DNA of 64,000 nucleotides from JAPPFW01 sp965200835 (GTDB lineage: Bacteria > Actinomycetota > Acidimicrobiia > Spongiisociales > Spongiisociaceae). Both the position numbers and the translations under genes were made by a program. Below the pieces are notes generated by a model. The model made no database searches. It was not told where the DNA came from and saw only the letters and a list, made by a program, of their open reading frames with translations. Positions 1 through 8,295 of the stretch are shown in pieces (the stretch's first letter is position 1; each line of letters begins with the position of its first letter). The stretch lies in assembly GCA_965200835.1 (NCBI GenBank), contig OZ241390.1, positions 186,001 through 250,000 on the forward strand. The letters are read 5' to 3'.

Positions 1-573
1 TGTGCAGGCGTCCGACACCAGTGACACCGTGTAGCCCCGGTCAGCCGCATCCCGAGCCGACAGCTCCACACATCCCTCGGTAACGATGCCGGTGAATACC
101 AGATGGGTGATCCCCATGCGCTTGAGCACGTTGTCGATGGCCGAGGAGTTGAAAACGCTCGACGAGGTCTTGGAGAAGATCATCTCATCTCCCTGTGGGG
201 CCACCTCCGGCAGGAACTCATCATCGAAGGGTTCACGAGGGACCGGCTCGAGTTCGGCGGACGGCATGAATGCTTTGCCGGCGTCCCGGCCGTCGGCAGT
301 GCGGTACGCCACCCGCACGTGGATGACCTCCTCACCGGCCGCCCGGAAAGCATCCTGGCACCGGCGGACGTAGGGCAGTATGTCGTTGATGTTGTCCCAG
401 CGTTCCTGCATCAGTTCCGGCCGGCCGGCCGCCTGGGCGATCCGTCCTATCCAACCTTCGGCATGAGCGTCGAGGTATTGCAGATCGATGGTCAGGATGG
501 CGCTCTTCCCCGGCGCGATGGAAGGAAAGGAAGGGCGCGGGAAAAGGTCATAGAAGGGGTCGTGCAGATCCAA
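1..573 (-). CDS. Isochorismatase-family cysteine hydrolase (3' end beyond window)
   Basis: The minus frame is open from a TTG at 573 to base 1 (191 codons) and continues past the window edge. The TTG follows GAAAGGA at a suitable distance; no ATG lies near the expected N-terminus. The protein has the early Asp of the family (AILTIDLQ) and the nucleophile motif TGIVTEGCV, where Cys is the catalytic residue, followed by ARDAADRGY. The family includes N-carbamoylsarcosine amidase, nicotinamidase, ureidoacrylate hydrolase and isochorismatase. The likely role is cytosolic hydrolysis of an amide or carbamoyl substrate. Exact substrate unknown. The upstream neighbour, the oxidoreductase ending at 665, is on the same strand and may share a transcript. 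Confidence 0.85.
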   Translation of the reverse strand, partial: MDLHDPFYDLFPRPSFPSIAPGKSAILTIDLQYLDAHAEGWIGRIAQAAGRPELMQERWDNINDILPYVRRCQDAFRAAGEEVIHVRVAYRTADGRDAGKAFMPSAELEPVPREPFDDEFLPEVAPQGDEMIFSKTSSSVFNSSAIDNVLKRMGITHLVFTGIVTEGCVELSARDAADRGYTVSLVSDACT

Positions 574-664
574 GGGCAGGTTCCTTTCGTCGAGTAACGC
601 GGAGCGGGGCCTACCGGCCTCGCCACCTCCTACCGACTCCGAGTATACGTACTCAGTGTGACAC

Positions 665-1789
665 CTAGAGACCGCTCCCGACCGTAACCCTGCGGCCTTC
701 CCGGCTGGAGGCGATGACCGCATCGATCAGGTGATGGAGAGTCACTCCATCCTCGAAGTCAGGCCGGAAGCGTCGACCTGTGCGGATCGAGTCGGCGAAG
801 CCACCGATAGCCCTGGCCACGTTATAGGCGGAGTGGTCCTCACCCACGGCCGTCTTAGAAAAGTAGTCATCGGGAATCTCCAGCTCCTCGAGGGCAACGT
901 TCTGGCTGGCGCCTAGGGCCAGCTGCATGGGAACGACCGAGACCTTGACGGGGCTGAACTGGTAGTAGGAGGGGGCCGACAGCAGAATCTGGCCTTCCTC
1001 GCCGATGATCCGCAACGAGTAACCGACGGGTGGCGAGGTGGTGTTGGACACGTGGACCGTACCTACGATCCCTCCAGCAAGCTCGGCCATGGCCATCACC
1101 GTGTCGGCGGTTCTCCACTCGAAGGTTCCGCCGTCGGTGTAGGTACCAGCAGGTGACAGGGTGAGCTGGCGACCAGAGATGCTATGCACTTCCCCGAGGA
1201 TGGACCGTACCGAGTCGATCACATGGCCGAAGGCCACGAACAGTGCGCCGCTAGCCTCCTCATGGCGCACCAGCCAAGCTCGATCCCGGTCGACATCGAA
1301 CTTGGAGAGCATCTGGGACACCACGAACGACAACGGTCTGCCGACCGCGCCGTCCGCTACCAACCGCCGGCACCAAGCAATGGCGGGGGCGAAGCGGCCT
1401 TGCAGACCTACCGCGGTGGAGATGGTCCCTTGCTCGACCAGCTTCGACATCTCCGTGGCTTCCCCGGTGTCCAGAGCCAGGGGCCACTCGCAGTAGACAG
1501 GCTTGCCGGCCGTGAGCGCCGCCATGGTGAGCGGATAGTGCAAGCGGGGACGGACGGCCACCGTCACCAGGTCAACCTCGGGATCGCGGCACAGGTCATC
1601 TATACCGACGTACCACTTGCGGGCTCCCCAGCGCTCCGCGGCAGCCCTGGCGGTCTCCTCCCTGGTGGTACATACCGCCTCCAGGACCAGTCCGGGGGCC
1701 GACTGCACGGCCGGGAGATGGGCACGGTCGCCGAATCCAGGAGGGCTGGCTCCCACTACGCCGACCCGCATCGGTGTTACTGTTCCCAT
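665..1789 (-). CDS. Gfo/Idh/MocA-family NAD(P)-dependent oxidoreductase
   Basis: A 374-residue protein with an N-terminal Rossmann fold (VGVVGASPPGFG, residues about 8-20) and the C-terminal alpha/beta dimerisation domain typical of the family. Members oxidise or reduce sugars, inositols and related polyols in the cytosol. The motif that is normally E-K-P at the end of the nucleotide domain reads CEWPLA, so the usual Lys is Trp; such variants exist in the family, but cofactor handling may differ. The gene is divergent from the hydrolase at 1938 and same-strand with the isochorismatase-like gene downstream. Substrate not predictable. Confidence 0.88.
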   Translation of the reverse strand: MGTVTPMRVGVVGASPPGFGDRAHLPAVQSAPGLVLEAVCTTREETARAAAERWGARKWYVGIDDLCRDPEVDLVTVAVRPRLHYPLTMAALTAGKPVYCEWPLALDTGEATEMSKLVEQGTISTAVGLQGRFAPAIAWCRRLVADGAVGRPLSFVVSQMLSKFDVDRDRAWLVRHEEASGALFVAFGHVIDSVRSILGEVHSISGRQLTLSPAGTYTDGGTFEWRTADTVMAMAELAGGIVGTVHVSNTTSPPVGYSLRIIGEEGQILLSAPSYYQFSPVKVSVVPMQLALGASQNVALEELEIPDDYFSKTAVGEDHSAYNVARAIGGFADSIRTGRRFRPDFEDGVTLHHLIDAVIASSREGRRVTVGSGL

Positions 1790-1937
1790 GATTACCTCAT
1801 CAGTCAGGTTGGGCAGGCATGGTCATAGGCACAGTCACAGGTGGCAAATCGCCCCGATTCCAGAGAGGGGGACGAAGACGATTGCCCTTACACATCCTCT
1901 GTGCATGCTCGATCTATAGCTAAGTGAAGGCCCGGTT

Positions 1938-2789
1938 TTGGCACTGACGGTCACGATCACAGGTACCGGGATGCCCCGTCCTTCACCCACTCGGGCAGGA
2001 CCGGGAGTGTTAGTGCGCTGTGATGGTCTGAATTTGCAGTTCGATGCTGGCAGGGCAACCGTCATGCGTCTGGCAGACTGCGGAGTAGAACCAGCCGATC
2101 TGGACGCCCTGTTCATCACCCATCATCACAGCGATCACTTGACCGGCCTCCAAGACCTGATCCTGACCCGATGGGTACTGGACGCTACTGATAACACTCG
2201 TCCTCTACCTATCCTGGCTCCGACCGGGCCTGCTGTACGGTTTGTCGAGAACATGCTGGACACCTGGTCGTATGACTTGGAGATAAGGAGACTCCACACC
2301 GGCCGCACTACGTGGCCACAGGTGGCAGTCAGATCCTTCGAAATAGGCGAGGGTGTCGAGGAGGTGTGGTCTGCCGAGGGAGTCTCAGTAAAGGCAGGGG
2401 AAGTCTGCCATCAACCGGTAAGACCTGCGGTCGGATATCGGATAGATACTCCCTACGGTTCGGCCGCCATAACCGGTGACACAGCCGTTTGCCAGGAGGT
2501 TGCGGCGCTGGCTGACGGCTGCGATGTGCTCGTTTATGAGGCTATGCGCTTCGATCTGATCCGGGCGTTACCCGAAAATACTCACTTCATATTGGACTAT
2601 CACGCAGACACCCGTTTGATCGGTGCCCAAGCTCGAGAGTTGGCTGTCCCCTATCTGATCCTGACCCATCTCATTCCCGCACCTACTACAGAAGAAGAAC
2701 GGCAAGGCTTCGTCGATGATATCCGTGGAGCAGGATACGAAGGGGAGTTGATCGTGGCCGATGATCTGGCCACAGTGACTCTCAAATAG
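1938..2789 (+). CDS. Metallo-beta-lactamase-fold hydrolase (RNase Z/arylsulfatase-like)
   Basis: A 283-residue protein with the zinc motif HxHxDH at residues 62-67 (THHHSDH), a distal GDT (ITGDTAV) and a C-terminal LTHLIP histidine. This is the architecture of the RNase Z/ElaC-like branch, which also contains phosphodiesterases and lactonases. The chosen start is TTG at 1938, seven bases after GAAGG; the protein then begins MALTVTITGTG, which matches the first beta strand of the family. It is convergent with the GcvT-like gene (28-base gap). Given neighbours rich in hydrolases, a small-molecule esterase or lactonase is as likely as a tRNA nuclease. Confidence 0.85.
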   Translation: MALTVTITGTGMPRPSPTRAGPGVLVRCDGLNLQFDAGRATVMRLADCGVEPADLDALFITHHHSDHLTGLQDLILTRWVLDATDNTRPLPILAPTGPAVRFVENMLDTWSYDLEIRRLHTGRTTWPQVAVRSFEIGEGVEEVWSAEGVSVKAGEVCHQPVRPAVGYRIDTPYGSAAITGDTAVCQEVAALADGCDVLVYEAMRFDLIRALPENTHFILDYHADTRLIGAQARELAVPYLILTHLIPAPTTEEERQGFVDDIRGAGYEGELIVADDLATVTLK

Positions 2790-2817
2790 ATCAAAGCCAA
2801 ATGGCTCAGGGCACTCG

Positions 2818-4008
2818 CTAGGAGGACGGGCTCCACCGAACCCGGGGCAGCTGTTTGGCCTTGTCGACGAATGGCAGCCTGTCCACGGTAGCTTCGTGGT
2901 ACGTGCCGCCATGGTCCCGCACCATCACCGTCTTGGCGTACCAGTCATCGCCCGGCAAGGGCTGGTCGAAGCGCACGTAACCGACCCCGGTGTCCAGCGT
3001 GGGAGACCAGGTTCCGATCGTGATATGCCCGACCTGGCGGCCGCCGTAGTGCACGCTCATGTCAGCATCAGGCGCCACCGCCGGGCACAGCAGACCGAAC
3101 AGAAGCTGGGCGCGATCGGCTGTCTCCAGAGCATCCCGGCCGATGAACCGGTCCTTCTCCATTCTCACGAACTGCCCGAGGCCGGCACCGAATGGTGTCA
3201 GATCCGGCTCGATGTCGGTTCCGTTGTCGAGGATCCCAGCCTCGATCCGGCGAATCCCCATGGAAGTCGACGAGCTGAACTCCATGCCGAAGGGCTCGCC
3301 GCAAGCCAGCAGATCATCCCAGAGGGCGCCATGATCGGTGGGTTCCGGGCCACTGTTGCAGTAGATCTCGATTCCGGCTTCTCCGGTCCAGCCCGTACGG
3401 GACACCCAGGTCTTCTGGCCACAAATGTCGAAGAATCCGGCATGGAAGTAGTTGAAGTCTCGGCGCAGGCCCCCACCGATGGTTGCATCGAGCACATCGA
3501 GGGACTTCGGTCCCTGGATCTGAAGTACTCGTGAGTCAGGATCGAGGACCTGCACCTCGAGATCGATGGCGTGCGCCTCGAGCCAGGTCATGAACTCCCC
3601 ATTCGCCTTGACATACCAGAAGCGCTCCGGACCTAGGCGCATGATGACTCCGTCCATCAGGACAGCTCCATCGTGGTGGCAGGCGATGCCGTATCGTGCC
3701 CGGCCGACCGGGAGGGTATCGATCCGGCAGGTCAGAACCCTCTCCAGCAGCCGCACCGCATCCGGGCCGGTGATCTCGATGGGCTTCTCAGGTACGTCGT
3801 AGAGCATCACGCCCCGGCGCAGTTTCCAATAGTTCGGTAGCGGATCCTCGTCACGAAACTTCTTGAGGGGATACAGGCGATCGCAGTAGAGCGCGAAGAC
3901 GGTCTCATCGGTGACATAGCGACTCGCAAAGGGTGACTGCGCTACTCGATAGGAACTGAGATGGACGGTGTCGAACAACTCGACGTAGTAGTGCCGATTC
4001 CCCGCCAT
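2818..4008 (-). CDS. GcvT-fold aminomethyl/O-methyl transferase (LigM/DmdA-like)
   Basis: The frame is open further upstream, but the start chosen is ATG at 4008, seven bases after GAGAAAGG, giving 396 residues (MAGNRHYYVELFDT). This also avoids overlap with the divergent gene at 4226. The fold is that of the glycine-cleavage T protein: the GVMLYDVPEKPIEITGPDA segment binds folate in the family, followed by GWTGEAGIEIY and a C-terminal beta-barrel (YVRFDQPLPGDDW). Relatives move a methyl or methylene group from glycine, DMSP, dimethylglycine or methoxy-aromatics to tetrahydrofolate. It is not a canonical GcvT because no other gcv genes are near. The demethylation substrate is unknown. Confidence 0.83.
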   Translation of the reverse strand: MAGNRHYYVELFDTVHLSSYRVAQSPFASRYVTDETVFALYCDRLYPLKKFRDEDPLPNYWKLRRGVMLYDVPEKPIEITGPDAVRLLERVLTCRIDTLPVGRARYGIACHHDGAVLMDGVIMRLGPERFWYVKANGEFMTWLEAHAIDLEVQVLDPDSRVLQIQGPKSLDVLDATIGGGLRRDFNYFHAGFFDICGQKTWVSRTGWTGEAGIEIYCNSGPEPTDHGALWDDLLACGEPFGMEFSSSTSMGIRRIEAGILDNGTDIEPDLTPFGAGLGQFVRMEKDRFIGRDALETADRAQLLFGLLCPAVAPDADMSVHYGGRQVGHITIGTWSPTLDTGVGYVRFDQPLPGDDWYAKTVMVRDHGGTYHEATVDRLPFVDKAKQLPRVRWSPSS

Positions 4009-4225
4009 CCACTGACCTTTCTCGAACCCGTTGGCAACCTGGCGAGGATAGTTGAACCGCGCTGGTCGGGGAGACCGGAGGGACCGGCTCTGACTCAAGT
4101 CCACTAACTGAGTACGGCGTTCCTCCCACGCCAGGCTGGAGGTGTAGGATCGGCATGTCTCGGAGGAGATAGCCGTAACGAACGATCCCACCAGCATCAC
4201 CGGCGCAGCCTCACTGGTCCGTGCT

Positions 4226-5944
4226 TTGGAGCAGGAGGGGGTCGACACCGTGTTCGGGCTGATCGGGCACGGCAATCTCGCCTTCGTGGATGCCCTTCAG
4301 GACAGCGACACCGTCCATTATGTCTCAGTGTTCCACGAGCAGGTCGCTGCCCACGCCGCCGATGCCTACTTCCGGGCGAGCGGCCGGGTGGCCGTCATAA
4401 CCACCACGGTCGGGCCGGGCTTCACGAATCTGATGACCGGGTTGGGGGATGCCCTACTCGACTCCTCGGCGTTGGTGGTGATCGCCGGCGGTATGCCTAG
4501 CGCATATGTTGGTAAAGAACCTCTCCAGGAGCTTTCCTACTCGGTCGACAACGCCCAGATCGACATCGCTAAGCCTGTCACGAAGCGGGTCATCCTGGCC
4601 TCGGGCGCTGATGAGCTGGCCAACCAGTTCCATCGGGCGGTTCGCTATGCAGTGACGGGCTGTCCAGGCCCGGTGGTGCTCCAGGTGCCGCTCGACTTCT
4701 TCTCGGATTGGACCACCCCGAGTCCGGTACCTCGCTCACCTGTGCGGGTGGGACGCAGCGGTCCTGATTCCGCCGAAGTCGCCCGGGCGGCTGAACTGAT
4801 AGCCCGCTCCGAGCGGCCCCTGGTGTTTGCCGGAGGCGGAGCAGTGATCTCGGGAGCTTCCGGTGTTCTCACTCGGCTTGCCGACGAATACGGACTGCCG
4901 GTCGCCACCACCATGAGCGGCCAGGGCGCCATCTCCGAGGATCATGCGCTGGCGATCGGCTTCACGGGCGTGGTAGGTACCGGACCGGGCAACTATGCCG
5001 CGCGGAGGGCCGATCTGCTCGTGGCGGTAGGTACTCGCTTCCCGGAGATGGACTGCAACAACTGGCGACCCGACTACTTCACGCCCATCCCACCCAGCCG
5101 CCTGGTTCATATAGATATCGATCCGAATCAGATCGGCAAGATCTATCCCACCGATGTCGCTCTGGTGGCTGACGCTCGCCGGTCTCTCGAGGAGGTGGCG
5201 TCAGCCCTGGGTGGCCGGCTCGATGGGGAACATCGCTGGGCCCGCTGGCATGAGGAACTAGCCCGGGAGAAACAGAGTTGGGCCGACGATCTCGACGAGG
5301 TACGGACCACCCCAAGCTTCCCCTACCAGCCGGCCTATCTGGCGACGCTATTGCGCCGGCTGGTACCGAAGGACACCATCCTGGTTACCGGAGTCGGCAT
5401 CCGCCACTCCATAGGGCAGCACTACCCGTTCTTGGCCGAACGTACCCAGATCGTGGCAAGCGGTTTCGGCACGATGGGCCAGGAACTAGCCGCCCCGATT
5501 GGGGTTCGGCTGGCCAGACCCGACGTCCCGGTAGTCGCCCTAGTAGGCGACGGAGCGGTGATGGCCTGCCTGGCCGCCCTGCCCACCGCGGTGGCGGCCG
5601 GTATCCATGCCGTCTGGCTGGTGGCCAACAACACCGGTTACGCATCGATCGCCCTCTATCAGACCAAACATTACGGACGGGATGCGGGGACTTATTTCAA
5701 GGATCCCGAAGGGGTTCCTTATGAACTCGACTACGTAGCCTTTGCCCGCTCCTTCGGTGCCCGAGCCGAACGGGTCACCGATCCGGACGACTTCCCCCAC
5801 CTCCTGTCCAAGGCCCTCGACGAGCGCGGAACCTGGGTGCTGGAGCTTCCGGTCACCCCGATTCCCAGAATTATCGGATCAGGACATTGGGATGTGAACG
5901 ACATCCTGGCTGCCGGTACCGAGAGGGGTCGGCCGGGTAGCTGA
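4226..5944 (+). CDS. Thiamine-diphosphate enzyme, acetolactate-synthase-like
   Basis: A three-domain ThDP enzyme. The catalytic Glu is in FHEQVAAHAADAY (residue 38 from this TTG) and the cofactor motif is VALVGDGA...NNTGY near the C-terminus. The middle domain resembles acetolactate synthase, glyoxylate carboligase and sulfoacetaldehyde acetyltransferase. The TTG at 4226 is probably not the true start: the same frame continues upstream in-family (ITGAASLVRA) to about 4172, where GGAGGAG (4162-4168) precedes GTA and ACG codons but no ATG, GTG or TTG. It likely performs decarboxylation or C-C ligation of a 2-oxo acid. It is followed after 47 bases by a phosphotriesterase-like gene. Confidence 0.88.
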   Translation: MEQEGVDTVFGLIGHGNLAFVDALQDSDTVHYVSVFHEQVAAHAADAYFRASGRVAVITTTVGPGFTNLMTGLGDALLDSSALVVIAGGMPSAYVGKEPLQELSYSVDNAQIDIAKPVTKRVILASGADELANQFHRAVRYAVTGCPGPVVLQVPLDFFSDWTTPSPVPRSPVRVGRSGPDSAEVARAAELIARSERPLVFAGGGAVISGASGVLTRLADEYGLPVATTMSGQGAISEDHALAIGFTGVVGTGPGNYAARRADLLVAVGTRFPEMDCNNWRPDYFTPIPPSRLVHIDIDPNQIGKIYPTDVALVADARRSLEEVASALGGRLDGEHRWARWHEELAREKQSWADDLDEVRTTPSFPYQPAYLATLLRRLVPKDTILVTGVGIRHSIGQHYPFLAERTQIVASGFGTMGQELAAPIGVRLARPDVPVVALVGDGAVMACLAALPTAVAAGIHAVWLVANNTGYASIALYQTKHYGRDAGTYFKDPEGVPYELDYVAFARSFGARAERVTDPDDFPHLLSKALDERGTWVLELPVTPIPRIIGSGHWDVNDILAAGTERGRPGS

Positions 5945-5991
5945 GCTTCCGTAGCTACCTTGTACGCGACGGACCGAGGGAGGTGGTTCCA

Positions 5992-6957
5992 GTGACCCGA
6001 CCGGGCCTGATCAGGACGGTGCTGGGCGATGTGGAACCGACGCCCTGGGGGGTAACCAACGCCCATGCCCACCTGGTGGGCGCCGCAGACACCTCCAAAC
6101 CTCCTTTCGACACCACCGATCCTGCTGAGCTCATCATGACCCTGGACGACAGCCTCCCCGAGCTCCAGGAGTTCGCCCGGGCCGGGGGTTTCTGTCTGGT
6201 GGATCTGACCCCGATGGGGATGGGACGGGACCCGGCCGCGCTAGCCAGGGCATCGGAAGAGACCGGTGTTCACATCGTCATGGGCACCGGGATCTATCAC
6301 GAAGCCCACCATCCCGATGCGATCGCCGGCCTGAGTGAGAACGAGATCGCCCGGATGTTGATCCGTGACATCACAGAAGGAGTGGATGGAACCGGCGTGA
6401 GGGCGGGAATCATCGGGGAGCAAGGGACTTTCACCGGGCCGATGACCGGACGTGAGAAGACGGTATTCCGGGCTTCGGCCATAGCTGCGATCGAGACCGG
6501 GGTGGCGGTGACCACCCATACCCATTTGGGCCGTAACGCCCTCGGCCAGATAGATGTGCTGGTGTCGGAGGGTCTGGCACCCGACCGGATCGTGATCGGA
6601 CACCTCGACGATGCCGAGCCCGACCTGGACCTGATCCGCGAGATCATCCGGAGAGGTGCCTGGGCCCAGTTCGACGACATCGGATACGAGTACTACACGG
6701 AACGTCTCAAAATACAGATGGCCACCGACGTGGTCCGGGCCCGTAAGCTGGCCCAGCTGGCGGAGGAGGGTCTGGCCGACCGGGTGATCCTGGCCAGCGA
6801 CTTCGGAATGCAACGCCACCTGCGAACCAGAGGAGGACCTGGTCTGGTAGTGCTGGCCGATCGCTTCCGGAGGACCGCCCGGGCGGAAGGGGTTCCGATC
6901 GAGGTGCTCGACCGATGCATGATCTACAACCCAGCCACGATCCTGACCATGCAGTGA
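5992..6957 (+). CDS. Phosphotriesterase-family metal hydrolase (subfamily A, copy 1)
   Basis: The start is GTG at 5992, eight bases after GGGAGG; an earlier GTG at 5983 overlaps the ribosome site. The 321-residue amidohydrolase barrel shows the binuclear site: H25 and H27 (NAHAHL), bridging Glu143 (IIGEQG) in place of the carboxylated Lys of true phosphotriesterase, H176 (THTH), H204 (IGHLDD) and D270 (LASD). A Glu bridge is also known in E. coli phosphotriesterase homology protein. Natural substrates of such proteins are usually lactones or esters. It is closely similar to the gene at 7321 and sits between two ThDP-enzyme genes. Confidence 0.87.
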   Translation: MTRPGLIRTVLGDVEPTPWGVTNAHAHLVGAADTSKPPFDTTDPAELIMTLDDSLPELQEFARAGGFCLVDLTPMGMGRDPAALARASEETGVHIVMGTGIYHEAHHPDAIAGLSENEIARMLIRDITEGVDGTGVRAGIIGEQGTFTGPMTGREKTVFRASAIAAIETGVAVTTHTHLGRNALGQIDVLVSEGLAPDRIVIGHLDDAEPDLDLIREIIRRGAWAQFDDIGYEYYTERLKIQMATDVVRARKLAQLAEEGLADRVILASDFGMQRHLRTRGGPGLVVLADRFRRTARAEGVPIEVLDRCMIYNPATILTMQ

Positions 6958-7320
6958 GATGTGAGTTGGTCGGGCCCAGCTCCGACGAAGAGTCCGGAAC
7001 GAAGGGGTTGATACTGTCACGCCCCTCCCCCATACTTGACAGATACCAAGCACCTGTACGGTCAGGGGATCGGCGTCGACCCGGCCAACTTGGGGAACAT
7101 GAGGGCGAGCGAGCCAACCTGCCGGAGGCGTGGCAAGGCACGTTCCCAACCAAGGCACGGCGGTGGTGGGGGTGGGCCCGGTGGAGGGGATTTCTGGGCC
7201 GTTTTTCGCGATCTGGGATGTGTCAGCACCGCCTCTCCGATCGGAAAGTGCCCGGTTGGAGCCCTTGGTTGCTCGGGGACCGAGCGTGGTTCCTCGGACA
7301 CGTGGTGACGGGGTGACGGC
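6958..7320 (+). other. 363-base gap between paralogous hydrolase genes, G-rich, no gene
   Basis: I see no credible coding sequence: short open frames here lack family features and ribosome sites. The stretch contains a G-rich run (7158-7190) and an element ending in CGTTTTTCGCG (7200-7210) that recurs at 22725-22765. No clear terminator with a T-run was found. The following gene starts at a TTG with only a weak GGGG ribosome site. Confidence 0.6.
7171..7210 (+). repeat. Intergenic element A (TGGGCCCG ... CGTTTTTCGCG)
   Basis: TGGGCCCG is followed 19 bases later by CGTTTTTCGCG. The same pair with a 21-base spacer lies at 22725-22765, also 3' of a phosphotriesterase-family gene. The CG-T5-CG centre could form only a very small hairpin. 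It may be a dispersed non-coding repeat or a regulatory site; function unknown. Confidence 0.35.
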
Positions 7321-8295
7321 TTGAGGAATCGTGGTTATATCCGGACCGTCCTCGGCGACGTTGCGTCATCTTCTTGGGGTTTCACCAACGCGCATGCCCA
7401 TCTGGTGCTCGGAATGGAAGAACAGGACCAACCGGCGTGGAAGGACGCCGCCCGCAAGTACGGCGATCACGTGCTGACGCTCGAGGACACCCTTCCCGAG
7501 TTGCGAGCCTTTGCCGATTCGGGCGGCACATGCCTGGTGGAACTCACTCCGATGGGACTGGGACGGGATCCGGCTGCTCTGGTCCGGGCGTCGGAGAGGA
7601 CCGGCGTGCATGTCGTTGCGAGCACGGGGATATACCACGAGCCTTTCCACCCTGACCGGATCGCCGGGATGGACGATGGGGAGATTGCCGAGATCCTCAT
7701 CCGGGAAATCACGCACGGTATCGGCGGCACCGGCATCCGGGCAGGCATCATCGGGGAGCAGGGCACCTACCAAGGGCCCATGACCGAACGTGAGCAGACC
7801 GTCTTCCGAGCTTCGGCTATGGCTGCCATAGAGACCGGGGTGGCGGTGACTACCCACACCTACCTGGGCCGCAACGCCCTCGACCAGATCGACCTGCTGG
7901 TCTCCCAAGGTCTGGCACCGGACCGCATCGTGATCGGACACCTCGATGACACCGAACCGGACTTGGACCTGATCCGTGCGATCATCCGGAGAGGGGCCTA
8001 CGCCCAGCTGGACACCATCGGATACGAGTACTACACCGAAACCCTAGGCGTCCAGATGACCACCGACCTCGTCCGAGCCCGCACACTCCACCAACTCGCT
8101 ACGGAAGGCTTGACCAGCCGGGTCATCCTGGCCAGTGACTTGTGCCGGAAGCGGCACCTGACCGCCAACGGCGGACCGGGACTGGGTCATCTGATCACCG
8201 GGTTCCCGACCCTGGCCATCGCCGAGGGCGTTCCTCCCGAGATACTGGACGAGTGCCTGATCACCAACCCGGCCAACGTCCTGGCAATGATGTGA
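7321..8295 (+). CDS. Phosphotriesterase-family metal hydrolase (subfamily A, copy 2)
   Basis: A 324-residue paralogue of the 5992 gene, matching it along the whole length by eye. It keeps the metal ligands: NAHAHL, the IIGEQG Glu bridge, TTHTYLGR (the second H of THTH is Tyr here, which is outside the core site), IGHLDD and LASD. The start is TTG at 7321, giving MRNRGYIRTVLGD, which aligns with the N-terminus of copy 1. The stop overlaps the GTG of the next ThDP-enzyme gene by four bases (GTGA), so the two are translationally coupled and probably act in one pathway. Confidence 0.87.
   Translation: MRNRGYIRTVLGDVASSSWGFTNAHAHLVLGMEEQDQPAWKDAARKYGDHVLTLEDTLPELRAFADSGGTCLVELTPMGLGRDPAALVRASERTGVHVVASTGIYHEPFHPDRIAGMDDGEIAEILIREITHGIGGTGIRAGIIGEQGTYQGPMTEREQTVFRASAMAAIETGVAVTTHTYLGRNALDQIDLLVSQGLAPDRIVIGHLDDTEPDLDLIRAIIRRGAYAQLDTIGYEYYTETLGVQMTTDLVRARTLHQLATEGLTSRVILASDLCRKRHLTANGGPGLGHLITGFPTLAIAEGVPPEILDECLITNPANVLAMM

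Noticed and set aside
103..597. Plus-strand frame of 164 codons
   Set aside because: Antisense to the isochorismatase-like gene; no ribosome site or family features.
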